Shown here: positions 9,701 to 16,986 of the stretch, in pieces
Layout of the letters: every line of letters begins with the position of its first letter
How positions within the stretch are numbered: position 1 is the first letter of the stretch
Assembly: GCA_027459465.1 (NCBI GenBank)
Contig: DAIDIH010000113.1
Span: 1-35,582 of the forward strand
Source: Bryobacterales bacterium
Lineage (GTDB): Bacteria; Acidobacteriota; Terriglobia; Bryobacterales; Bryobacteraceae
Direction of reading: 5' to 3'
Length of the DNA: 35,582 bases
Program-made: the position numbers and the translations under genes
The notes under the pieces: generated by a model
What the model was told of the DNA's origin: nothing
The model's input: the letters and a program-made list of their open reading frames with translations, nothing else
The model's database searches: none

Positions 9701-11560
9701 CTCGCTCCCACACCGGCCGGCTCGCGTCTTCAACTGCGAAAATTCGAGGCCTCCGCCCAAGCCTCCAAACTCGCCATCGGCGATGAACCCCTCGGCGGGG
9801 GGGACCTCGAAGCCCACACCACCGGCGATACCGTCGCCCTGAAGCTCGATTCCGATTTCGCGGGTTCTTCGATCCACGGCTCCGGCGCCATGCGCCTCGA
9901 AGGCCAAAACCCGATCGACGCCACCATCCGGTTCTCGCGCGTCACCTTCTCCGGTCTCCGCACCCTCCTCGGACAATCCCAGAACGTGCGCCCCGACATC
10001 GACGCCCTCGCCGAGGGCACGCTCAGCGTCCGCGGACCGGCGTTCGACCCCGACAACATCACCGCCGCACTCCGGATCGCCCTCCTCGAAGGCTCAGCCT
10101 TGCGCCGCGGCGCCTCCACGCCAGGCCGCGCGACCGTGTTCACCAACGAAGGCGCTCTCGAAGCCGAACTCGCCCACGGCGTCGTCCAGATCAAGCCCGC
10201 GCATCTCAGCGGTCGTCACGTCAAACTCACCGCCAGCGGCTCCGTCCCGCTCGACTCCGCCGCCCCGCTCCGCCTCAACCTCAGTGGCGCCATCGCCTTG
10301 GGCCTGCTGCAGGAAATCGACCGCGACATCTACTCCGGCGGCGATGTCACCATCGACGCGACGCTCCGCGGCACCCGCGCTCACCCGGTCGCCGGCGGCC
10401 AGATCAAGCTCCAGAACGCCTCCCTCAATCTCACCGAGTTTCCCAACGGCATCTCCCAGGCCAACGGCGTCATCGTCCTCAGCGGACTCGGCGCCAGCGT
10501 CCGTAACCTCACCGGAGAAACCGGCGGTGGTAGGTTTTCCCTCACCGGATCGGCGGACTTCTCCGGCTCGCTGCCCCGCTTCAACCTCAAGGCCTCCGCC
10601 CAGCGAGTCCGCGTCCGCTATGCCGGCGTCAGCGTCACCAGCGACGCCGCCCTCAGCCTGTCCGGCGTCTCCGGCCGCTCCGCCCTCACCGGCGACGTCG
10701 TCGTCAATCGCCTCGCCTTCGGCACCGAGTCCGACTTAGGCAGCCTCCTCACACTCACCTCCACCCCCGTCACCACTTCCGCCGCCCCTTCGCCCATCCT
10801 CAGCGCCATCCGCCTCGATGTCCATATCCGTACTTCGCCCGACGTCCGATTCCAGAGCGCATACACCCAGCGCTTGGAAGCCGACGCCAACCTCAATCTC
10901 CGCGGCACCCTCGATCGTCCCGGCCTCCTCGGCAAGATCAACGTCACCCAAGGCCAAATCGTCTTCTTCGGCAATCAATACACCGTCAATCAGGGCACCA
11001 TCAGCTTCTTTGACACCCATCGCATCGAGCCTATCCTCAACGTCAGCCTGCAGACGCAGGCGCAAGGCGTCGACGTCGTGCTCGGCGTCAGCGGACCGAT
11101 GGACAACATGAAGCTCACTTACCGCTCCGACCCCCCCCTCCAGTTCAGCGAAATCGTCGGCCTCCTCGCCCTCGGTTCCACACCCTCCACCGACGCTACC
11201 ATTGCCGCCCATCAGCCTCCCGCCCCGCAGGAGTCCTTCGGCCAGATGGGCGAATCGGCCGTCGTCGGCCAGGCGCTCGCCACCCCGCTCGCCAACCGCA
11301 TCCAGCGCGTCTTCGGCATCACCCAACTCCGGATCGATCCGGCCTTCACCACCGGCTCCGCCATCCCCCTCGCCCGGATCACCCTCCAGCAACAGGTCTC
11401 AAGTAACATCCTCTTCACTTACACCACCGACCTGAGCGCCGGCAACAGCCAGTTGATCCGCGTCGAATGGGCCATCTCTCCCCGTTACGGCGCCGTCGCC
11501 ACCCGCGACGAAAACGGCATCCTCAGCTTCGATCTCTTCTACAAAAAGCAGTTCCGCTAA
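6713..11560 (+). CDS. tamB: Translocation and assembly module protein TamB (DUF490/AsmA-like)
   Basis: A 1615-residue protein with an uncleaved N-terminal anchor (ARWIAGLSLAAVAVAATGLAVL, ~6-27), then an AsmA-like start (LDRFQFDWRTLHVVITGFLLHG). A very long, repetitive beta-rich region follows, typical of the periplasm-spanning hydrophobic groove of TamB/AsmA proteins. The C-terminal ~300 residues are the conserved TamB domain. They include GQIVFFGNQYTVNQGTISFFD, PILNVSLQTQAQGVDVVLGVSGP, FSEIVGLLALGST and a final LFYKKQFR. Length is somewhat greater than E. coli TamB (~1260). The 4-bp overlap with the SurA-like gene and the Omp85 gene two steps upstream make a TamA-TamB-type module. TamB family members connect inner and outer membranes and are implicated in outer membrane protein insertion and phospholipid transport. 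Identification is secure; the precise substrate is unknown. Confidence 0.93.
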   Translation: MTTRARWIAGLSLAAVAVAATGLAVLRSQWFEQKLRTRIVAAIDNATGGRASLDRFQFDWRTLHVVITGFLLHGTEPAGEPPLLAAPRIDVNLRLFGPGPRLAGISYLGLTSPRANIIVNPDGATNIPTPRTRSTSGSPLSTIVNLAIGRFDLEHGTFDVAGHRLRFSAHGRDLRALLAYDRRNHAYQGRLGVNPLSIAAGAANPLDLNVDLPVSFARDEIVINHATLRTPDSRLGFDFGIRHIASPVASANIHADISLADLRRLLALPPVAPNGAQPRLEANVSLDAAKSLLHVSSAHLRFGKSSLQASGALTGPPGASPLAIHSQLNLDEIARLLNLPVALVGAAAVEGDATLSPAPAATGRLTIQGLSVSHGDLGLSGAELASSFSAGSKGVSLSGLDLSALGGRFAGAATVSPMGEWDVRGQVSRFALPALIHLLTNRPFGYSGAVSGAIHARGAARRQTLLAEARFDIAPDSRPGVPIAGHIDAVYSGAQDSLVLTPSYVTLPHSRIDLQGLPGAAMHVHLVTHSIEDIEPAIAFAANRPGFKLPVRLAAGGAAGVIVEVTGPLDAPLVSGRASANNFTFYGRPLESVSANLAVSASSADFRDGLVSGPGFESKFNITLGLSHWQPQDSSALTLRASTTGASVTSLAALLGPQPIPFGGTASGEARFDGTLGKPSGSGTFAVAPGTLLGERFDSLEGRFSLAGHRLQLDSGMLVSGPARLSVTGAYEHDPNSWVTGKVTGQVTGSGIPAAQLRLLSASAPGITTGAISLTASASGEVTHSPSGPGFLLRSVDGSLQARGLTTRSAGPVGDLTLFARTSGQSLAFDLDSSLAGASLHSSGSAKLIPGYPIEASATIRSFPLRRLFALIGLSLPLEGDLSAEATLDGSLDNPRGAVNFRLQHALLAGEKLNAFDGLLRLSSQSVALENARLAAPAGTMTFTGSFRHPPYQWTTGQFELRANAPAIDLARLDHAQLVQPGSTGILRLDANAAGDLAPTPAGSRLQLRKFEASAQASKLAIGDEPLGGGDLEAHTTGDTVALKLDSDFAGSSIHGSGAMRLEGQNPIDATIRFSRVTFSGLRTLLGQSQNVRPDIDALAEGTLSVRGPAFDPDNITAALRIALLEGSALRRGASTPGRATVFTNEGALEAELAHGVVQIKPAHLSGRHVKLTASGSVPLDSAAPLRLNLSGAIALGLLQEIDRDIYSGGDVTIDATLRGTRAHPVAGGQIKLQNASLNLTEFPNGISQANGVIVLSGLGASVRNLTGETGGGRFSLTGSADFSGSLPRFNLKASAQRVRVRYAGVSVTSDAALSLSGVSGRSALTGDVVVNRLAFGTESDLGSLLTLTSTPVTTSAAPSPILSAIRLDVHIRTSPDVRFQSAYTQRLEADANLNLRGTLDRPGLLGKINVTQGQIVFFGNQYTVNQGTISFFDTHRIEPILNVSLQTQAQGVDVVLGVSGPMDNMKLTYRSDPPLQFSEIVGLLALGSTPSTDATIAAHQPPAPQESFGQMGESAVVGQALATPLANRIQRVFGITQLRIDPAFTTGSAIPLARITLQQQVSSNILFTYTTDLSAGNSQLIRVEWAISPRYGAVATRDENGILSFDLFYKKQFR

Positions 11561-11575
11561 CTCGCGCCCGGCATT

Positions 11576-11581
11576 TATACT
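11576..11581 (+). promoter_or_regulatory. -10-like TATACT next to the SGNH hydrolase start
   Basis: TATACT ends 9 nt before the ATG at 11591, and no ribosome binding site is visible between them (TCGTTACACG). If used, transcription would begin almost at the start codon and give a leaderless mRNA. No clear -35 box is seen. Confidence 0.35.
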
Positions 11582-11590
11582 CGTTACACG

Positions 11591-12355
11591 ATGCCGCGTT
11601 TCTTCCGCCTCGCTCTGCCGCTGTCACTAGCCGCCGCCGCCCTCGCGCAAACCGCTCCCCCCGCCGCGCTTTCGCCCACCGACGCCGATAAGTTAGTGGC
11701 AAAACTCAATCGCGACGAGAAGATCCTCAAGGACTGGCCGAACCTCGGCCGCTATGCCCAGGCCAATCTCGATCTCGCCCCGCCTAAGCCCGGCGAGGAC
11801 CGCGTCGTCTTCCTCGGCGATTCCATCACCGATAACTGGGGCCGCCGCTACGGCAAATTCTTCCCCGGCAAACCCTTCGTTAACCGCGGCATCGGCGGCC
11901 AGACCACCCCGCAGATGCTCCTCCGCTTCCGCGCCGACGTCATCGCCCTCCGCCCCAAGGCCGTCGTGATCCTCGCCGGAACCAACGACATCGCCGGCAA
12001 CACCGGCCCGGCCACGCTCGAACAGATCGAAGATAACCTCGAATCCATGTCCGAGTTGGCGCACCTCCATCACATCGCCGTCGTCCTCGCCTCCCTCACT
12101 CCCGTCTGCGACTACATCAAGCCGCAGACCCAGCGCCGGCCGCCCGACGAAATCATCCGCCTCAACCGCTGGATCAAGGACTACGCCGAACGCACCGGCG
12201 CCGTCTATCTCGATTACTACACAGCGCTCCTCGATGACCAGGGCTTCCTCCGCCAAAAACTCACCATCGACGGCCTCCACCCAAACGACGCCGGGTATGC
12301 CGTCATGGAACCCCTCGCGCTCAATGCCATCGCCCAAGCCCTCGCCCGGCCCTGA
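11591..12355 (+). CDS. Secreted SGNH/GDSL-family hydrolase
   Basis: A 254-residue protein with a signal peptide (MPRFFRLALPLSLAAAALAQ). The four SGNH blocks are all present: block I VVFLGDSIT with nucleophile Ser78, block II NRGIGGQT with oxyanion Gly102/103, block III LAGTNDI with Asn132, and block V TIDGLHPN with Asp227 and His230. This type of enzyme hydrolyses ester bonds in lipids or acetylated carbohydrates. The arrangement resembles the platelet-activating-factor acetylhydrolase/rhamnogalacturonan acetylesterase-like group often found near polysaccharide genes. Substrate cannot be told from sequence. It is followed after a single base by the acetamidase-like gene, so the two are co-transcribed. 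It starts 30 bp after tamB, but a TATACT element just before the ATG may give it separate expression. Confidence 0.88.
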   Translation: MPRFFRLALPLSLAAAALAQTAPPAALSPTDADKLVAKLNRDEKILKDWPNLGRYAQANLDLAPPKPGEDRVVFLGDSITDNWGRRYGKFFPGKPFVNRGIGGQTTPQMLLRFRADVIALRPKAVVILAGTNDIAGNTGPATLEQIEDNLESMSELAHLHHIAVVLASLTPVCDYIKPQTQRRPPDEIIRLNRWIKDYAERTGAVYLDYYTALLDDQGFLRQKLTIDGLHPNDAGYAVMEPLALNAIAQALARP

Positions 12356-12356
12356 C

Positions 12357-13364
12357 ATGAAATCCGCACCCCTTCTGCTCTCGCTCGCCATCCCCTGCGC
12401 CGCCGCCGCGGCCCACTTCACCCTCGACGCCTCGCCGAAAACCGTCGTCATCGGCTACTACTCGGCCAAGGCGAAACCCGTTCTAACCATCCATTCCGGC
12501 GACACCGTGGACATCTCCACCGTGAGCGGCAATCCTGCGCGGCTCGAACAACTCGGCCTCGCGCCCGGCGACATCCCCGAAGCCCTCCGCGCCATCGACA
12601 AACAGGTCACCGACCGCGGTCCCGGCCCCCACACCCTCACCGGCCCCATCGCCATCGCCGAAGCCGAACCCGGCGACGCCCTCGAAGTCGATATCCTGTC
12701 CATCCGTCTGCCCGTGCCCTGGGCCTACAACGGCTTCGGCCCCACCACCGGCTTTCTTCGCGAGGATTTCCCCAACCGCGGCGGCAAACTCATCCCGCTC
12801 GACCGTGGCCGCATGCTGGCCCACTTCGCGCCGGGCATCGAAATCCCCCTCCACCCCTTCTTCGGCAGCATGGGCGTCGCGCCTCCGCCCGCCGCCGGCC
12901 GCATCTCCAGCGCGCCACCCTGGATCCACGCCGGCAACCTCGACAACAAAGATCTCACCGCCGGCTCAACCCTCTACATCCCCGTCCACGCACCCGGCGC
13001 CCTCTTCGAAATCGGCGACGGCCACGCCGGCATGGGCAACGGCGAAATCGACGTCACCGCCCTCGAAACTCCCCTCGACGCCACCCTCCGCTTCGTCGTC
13101 CGCAAGAACATGCACCTCAAGTGGCCCCGCGCCGAAACCCCGTCCCTCTACATCACCATGGGCATGGACGAAGACCTCGACGCCGCCGCCCGCATCGCCG
13201 CCCGCGAAATGGTCGACTTCCTCATGTCCGCCAAGGGGCTCAGCCACGAAGACGCCTACATGCTCTCGAGCGTCGCCGCCGATTTCTCCATCACCCAATT
13301 GGTCGACGGCAACAAGGGCGTACACGCCACGATCGCCAAGTCCATCTTCACCGGCTCCCACTAA
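12357..13364 (+). CDS. Secreted acetamidase/formamidase family protein
   Basis: The ATG at 12357 lies one base after the SGNH hydrolase stop and begins a 335-residue protein with a signal peptide (MKSAPLLLSLAIPCAAAAAHFTL). The coding frame is open further upstream but that part lies inside the SGNH gene. Family features of FmdA/AmdA include GPHTLTGPIAIAEAEPGDALEV, the LHPFFGSMGVAPP segment, GGNLDNKDL in the form HAGNLDNKDL, and YIPVHAPGALFEIGDGHAGMGNGE. Members hydrolyse short-chain amides to ammonia and the carboxylate. Many acidobacterial and plant-associated homologues are, like this one, exported and have unknown substrates. Exported location and coupling to an esterase-like gene suggest a role in breaking down small external amides or esters (inference). 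Confidence 0.88.
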   Translation: MKSAPLLLSLAIPCAAAAAHFTLDASPKTVVIGYYSAKAKPVLTIHSGDTVDISTVSGNPARLEQLGLAPGDIPEALRAIDKQVTDRGPGPHTLTGPIAIAEAEPGDALEVDILSIRLPVPWAYNGFGPTTGFLREDFPNRGGKLIPLDRGRMLAHFAPGIEIPLHPFFGSMGVAPPPAAGRISSAPPWIHAGNLDNKDLTAGSTLYIPVHAPGALFEIGDGHAGMGNGEIDVTALETPLDATLRFVVRKNMHLKWPRAETPSLYITMGMDEDLDAAARIAAREMVDFLMSAKGLSHEDAYMLSSVAADFSITQLVDGNKGVHATIAKSIFTGSH

Positions 13365-13382
13365 CGCCCTCCCGTCGGCTGT

Positions 13383-13410
13383 CTGACACCGGCAGGGAAA
13401 ATCCTATAGC
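13383..13410 (+). promoter_or_regulatory. Possible promoter of the TIG/beta-propeller gene
   Basis: CTGACA at 13383-13388 and TATAGC at 13405-13410 are separated by 16 bp. A GGCGGAG ribosome binding site at 13414-13420 lies 9 nt before the ATG at 13430. Only the ribosome binding site is convincing; the promoter is a visual match. Confidence 0.35.
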
Positions 13411-13429
13411 ATAGGCGGAGATCATTTCC

Positions 13430-16400
13430 ATGAGACGGACCTCTGCCCCGCGGCGGCCGCTGCTGCCCGCCGTGCTGCTCGCCTGCCTCGCCCCGCTCGC
13501 GGCGTCCTCCCAGAACTCGGCTCCCTCGCTCACCTCCCTGTCGCCCTCTACCGTGCCTCCCGGCGCCACCGTCACCGTCACGCTCAACGGCACAGGCCTG
13601 GTCCCGGGCAGCAACGTTCTCCTCGGCGGCCAGCAGGGCTACGAAATCTCGAACTCGCTCTGCTTCTCGAGCAACTGCCCCATCACCTACTTGAGCGACA
13701 CGCAGATGACGGTCCTCATCCCCGCCTCCGCCCTGCCCAACTCAGGCACACTCTCCGTCCAGGTCCAAAACCCGTCCGGCCTCTTGTCGAACGCGCTGAA
13801 CCTCACCATCAGCGCCTCCTCCAGTTCGAACAATCCCGTCCCCTCCATCGCCTCGCTCTCCCCGTCCACCATCATCGCCGGCAGCGCCGCCTTCACCCTC
13901 CAGGTCAACGGCGGCGGCTTCGTCCCCGGCGCTGTGGTCGAGTGGAACGGCTCCAGCCTCTTCACTGTCTACGTGACCAGCACCCAGCTACTGGCTTCCG
14001 TGCCCGCCGGCGACATCGCCACGCCCGGCAGCGTCTCCGTCACCGCCGTCAATCCTTCGCCCGGCGGCGGCGCATCCGCGGCGGCGACCTTCACGGTTCA
14101 GAACGGCACGCCGCAGAATCCCGCCAACACCGGCGCTCCATCCCTCATCTGGGTCCTGCCCGTCAACACCACCGCCGGCACGCCCGGCGCCACGCTCTCC
14201 CTCTACGGCGCCAACTACACCTCCGCCTCCACCGTCCAATGGAACGGCGCACCTCGCCCCACCACCTTCGTCAACTCCAACGAACTCAAAGTCACCCTCT
14301 CCGCCGCCGACCTCGCCTCCCCCGGATCCGGCATCCTGGAAGTGACCAATCCCACCACCAGCGTCACCTCGGTCCAGTGGACCTACCCGGTCATCAGCCC
14401 CGGGGTCACCACCTTCGCCGCCGGACCCCAGCCTGTCGCCCTCGGCCCCGTCGCCGTGGCCGCCGACGCCTCTCTCGGCCGCATCTACGTCGTCCACCGC
14501 GGAACCCTCGGCGACGTCGGCCTCAACGCGCAGCAGTGGCCCTCCGACGCCGTCACCGTCGTCGACTCCAACAGCGGAAACGTCCTCACCACCATCGGCA
14601 TCGGCGCCAGCGTCAACGGATTGGGGCAGGGAATCGCCGTCGACCCCGCCAACCACCACATCTTCGTCACCAACGCCGACGATAACTCCGTCTCCATCCT
14701 CGACGGCCAGACCAACCTCACCCTCGCCACCACGCCGGTTGATCGCAGCCCCGAAGGCATCGCCGCCGACTCTTCCCTCGGCCTCGTCTACGTCGCCGCC
14801 TCAAACGTCACCCTGCTCGACGCCTCCTCCGGCGCGATGCTGTCGAGCATCCCCGTGGGCGGCAACGCGCTCGCCGTCTCCCTCGACCCATCCACGCACC
14901 GGGCCTACGTCCTGGTGAACTCCGTCCCCCAGTCCATCGCGGTAATCGACGGAACAAAGCTCAGCCTGATCTCCCAAACCCCGCTGCCGCCGCTCATCTA
15001 CACTTACTCTTCGATCGCCGTCGATCCCGGCGCACGCGCCTACGTCACCGACTACAACTCCGGCATCATCACCGCCCTCGACATCACCGGCGCCACACCC
15101 TCGGTCCTGAGTAACTTCCCCGCAACCGCTCCCTCCGCGATGGCGCTCGCCGTCGACCCCTCCACGCACTTCCTCTACGCCGTCAGCGCCTCCGGCGCCG
15201 CCGTGAACGTCTTCGACCAATCCGGCGCCCAGCAGGCCGCTATCCGCGTCCGCCACGCGCCCGCCGCCATCGCGCTCGACGGCGCCGGCCACCACGCCTA
15301 CGTCGCCGACAGCCAAAGCGACAGCCTCAGCGTCATCGGCACGGCCGGACTCACTCTCACCGGCACAATCGCTCTTGGTGTGCAGAACATGGGACTCGCC
15401 CTCGACACCGCCGGCAACCGCCTCTATGCGGCCAACGTCATCGCCGGCGCCGTCGGCGTCCTCGACCCCTCCGCCCGAACCTTCCTCACCAGTTGGATCA
15501 GCGGCGGCCTCACCTGGGCCACCGCGGTCGACCCCTCCCTCGGCCAGGTCTACGCGGTCAACGCCTCCGACGGTTCTCTCAGCGTCTTCAACGCCTCCAC
15601 CGGCGCACTCAAAACCAAAATCGCCGTCGGAGCCACCGGCGCCGCCACCATCGCCGTCAACGAACAGACCCATCGGGTCTACATCTCCGCCGGCTCTCTC
15701 GCCGTCGTCGATGGCGCCTCGCTCCAACTCGTATCCACCATCCCCGTCGGCAACACTCCCGTCGGTGTCGCCCTCGACCCATCGACGAATCGCATCTACG
15801 TCGCCAACCAGCACAGCGGCAGCATCAGCGTCATCGACGGCGGCTCGAACCAGGTCGTCGCCACGTGGAACCAATTGGGCAACGTCTGGCGCCTCGCCAT
15901 CGATCCGCAACTCGGAAAACTCTACGCAAGCGTGCCCCCGCCCACCATCGGCTCCTTCAGCGGCCTCGAAGTCATCGACCTCGCGACCGGAGCCATCACC
16001 GCACAAGTATCCGGTGGACCCGCCGCCGACGATGTCGCCGTAAACCCCACCACGCACCATGTCTTCCTCGGAGACTCCGATGACGGCACGGTCCGCATCA
16101 TCGACGGCAACACGCTCGCCGTGCTCAATACCCTCGTCACCGGCAGCGCCATCTCCGGCCTCGCCATCGACGCCTCCTCCGGCCTCGTCTACGCGAGCGA
16201 ACCCTTCGATGCCTCCATCGCCGTCTTCTCCGACTTGGCCAGCGGTCCCCCGCCGAATGTAAACTCGGGCGGCCTCGTCAACGGCGCCAGTTTCTCCGGC
16301 GCCGACCTCACCGCCGGCGGCGTCGCCGCCATCTTCGGAACCAACCTCGCGCCCTCCGTCGCTCTTGCCTCCAGCATCCCCCTGCCCACCACACTCGCCG

Positions 16401-16981
16401 GAGCCAGCGTCGAAATCAACGGCGTCCCCGCGCCGCTCCTGTTCGTCTCCCCCGGCCAGATCGACTTCCAGATCCCCTGGCAGTTCGCCTCCGATTCCCA
16501 AGTCGCCCTCACCGTCGTACTCAACGGAGCGAGCAGCGCCCCGCAAACCTTCCCGCTCGTCCAGGCCGGCCCCGCCATCTTCTCCGTCAACCGCCAGGGA
16601 ACCGGCCAGGGCGCCGTCCAGATAGCCAACACCTCCATCCTCGCCGCCCCCGCCGGATCCATTCCCGGCGCCGCCACCCAGCCCGCTTCCCGCCTCGGCT
16701 ACATCACCATCTACTGCACCGGCCTCGGCGCGGTTTCAAATCCGCCCCCGAGCGGCGCCATCGCCTCCGCCAATCCCCTCTCGTACACCGTCGCCACTCC
16801 CACCGTCACCATCGGTGGAGTGCCGGCCGCGGTGACTTTCTCCGGCCTCGCGCCCGGCTTCGTCGCGCTCTATCAGGTCAACGTCCAGGTGCCCCAGTCC
16901 GCGCCCACAGGCAGTGCCGTCCCGCTCGCCATGTCCGTCAACGGCCTCAGCTCGAACACCGTCACCATCGCCGTCCAGTAG
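13430..16981 (+). CDS. Large secreted TIG-domain/YVTN-type beta-propeller protein with a TIGR03437-like C-terminal domain
   Basis: An 1183-residue exported protein. The signal peptide (RPLLPAVLLACLAPLAASS) is followed by three TIG/IPT immunoglobulin-like units at roughly 30-130 (SLSPSTVPPGATVTVTLNG), 135-225 (SLSPSTIIAGSAAFTLQVNG) and 235-315. Residues ~325-935 form many repeats of the type HHIFVTNADDNSVSILDG and NRIYVANQHSGSISVIDGG, the YVTN-family beta-propeller. The last ~240 residues (GGLVNGASFSGADLTAGGVAAIFG ... FVSPGQIDFQIPW ... LYQVNVQVP) match the C-terminal domain known as TIGR03437, which is amplified in Solibacter-type Acidobacteria. The likely location is the cell surface or the medium, as an adhesin- or binding-type protein; no catalytic motif is seen. 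The gene ends 5 bp from the convergent redoxin gene. Confidence 0.88.
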   Translation: MRRTSAPRRPLLPAVLLACLAPLAASSQNSAPSLTSLSPSTVPPGATVTVTLNGTGLVPGSNVLLGGQQGYEISNSLCFSSNCPITYLSDTQMTVLIPASALPNSGTLSVQVQNPSGLLSNALNLTISASSSSNNPVPSIASLSPSTIIAGSAAFTLQVNGGGFVPGAVVEWNGSSLFTVYVTSTQLLASVPAGDIATPGSVSVTAVNPSPGGGASAAATFTVQNGTPQNPANTGAPSLIWVLPVNTTAGTPGATLSLYGANYTSASTVQWNGAPRPTTFVNSNELKVTLSAADLASPGSGILEVTNPTTSVTSVQWTYPVISPGVTTFAAGPQPVALGPVAVAADASLGRIYVVHRGTLGDVGLNAQQWPSDAVTVVDSNSGNVLTTIGIGASVNGLGQGIAVDPANHHIFVTNADDNSVSILDGQTNLTLATTPVDRSPEGIAADSSLGLVYVAASNVTLLDASSGAMLSSIPVGGNALAVSLDPSTHRAYVLVNSVPQSIAVIDGTKLSLISQTPLPPLIYTYSSIAVDPGARAYVTDYNSGIITALDITGATPSVLSNFPATAPSAMALAVDPSTHFLYAVSASGAAVNVFDQSGAQQAAIRVRHAPAAIALDGAGHHAYVADSQSDSLSVIGTAGLTLTGTIALGVQNMGLALDTAGNRLYAANVIAGAVGVLDPSARTFLTSWISGGLTWATAVDPSLGQVYAVNASDGSLSVFNASTGALKTKIAVGATGAATIAVNEQTHRVYISAGSLAVVDGASLQLVSTIPVGNTPVGVALDPSTNRIYVANQHSGSISVIDGGSNQVVATWNQLGNVWRLAIDPQLGKLYASVPPPTIGSFSGLEVIDLATGAITAQVSGGPAADDVAVNPTTHHVFLGDSDDGTVRIIDGNTLAVLNTLVTGSAISGLAIDASSGLVYASEPFDASIAVFSDLASGPPPNVNSGGLVNGASFSGADLTAGGVAAIFGTNLAPSVALASSIPLPTTLAGASVEINGVPAPLLFVSPGQIDFQIPWQFASDSQVALTVVLNGASSAPQTFPLVQAGPAIFSVNRQGTGQGAVQIANTSILAAPAGSIPGAATQPASRLGYITIYCTGLGAVSNPPPSGAIASANPLSYTVATPTVTIGGVPAAVTFSGLAPGFVALYQVNVQVPQSAPTGSAVPLAMSVNGLSSNTVTIAVQ

Positions 16982-16986
16982 CTCCG

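Noticed and set aside
14640-15850. Repeated GC-rich segments that might suggest a repeat array
   Set aside because: They are beta-propeller blades in one reading frame, not CRISPR or intergenic repeats; spacing and sequence vary.
14801-16546. Minus-strand open frame of 581 codons opposite the beta-propeller gene
   Set aside because: Gly/Asp/Val-rich antisense translation of repetitive propeller sequence, with no start signal or domain.
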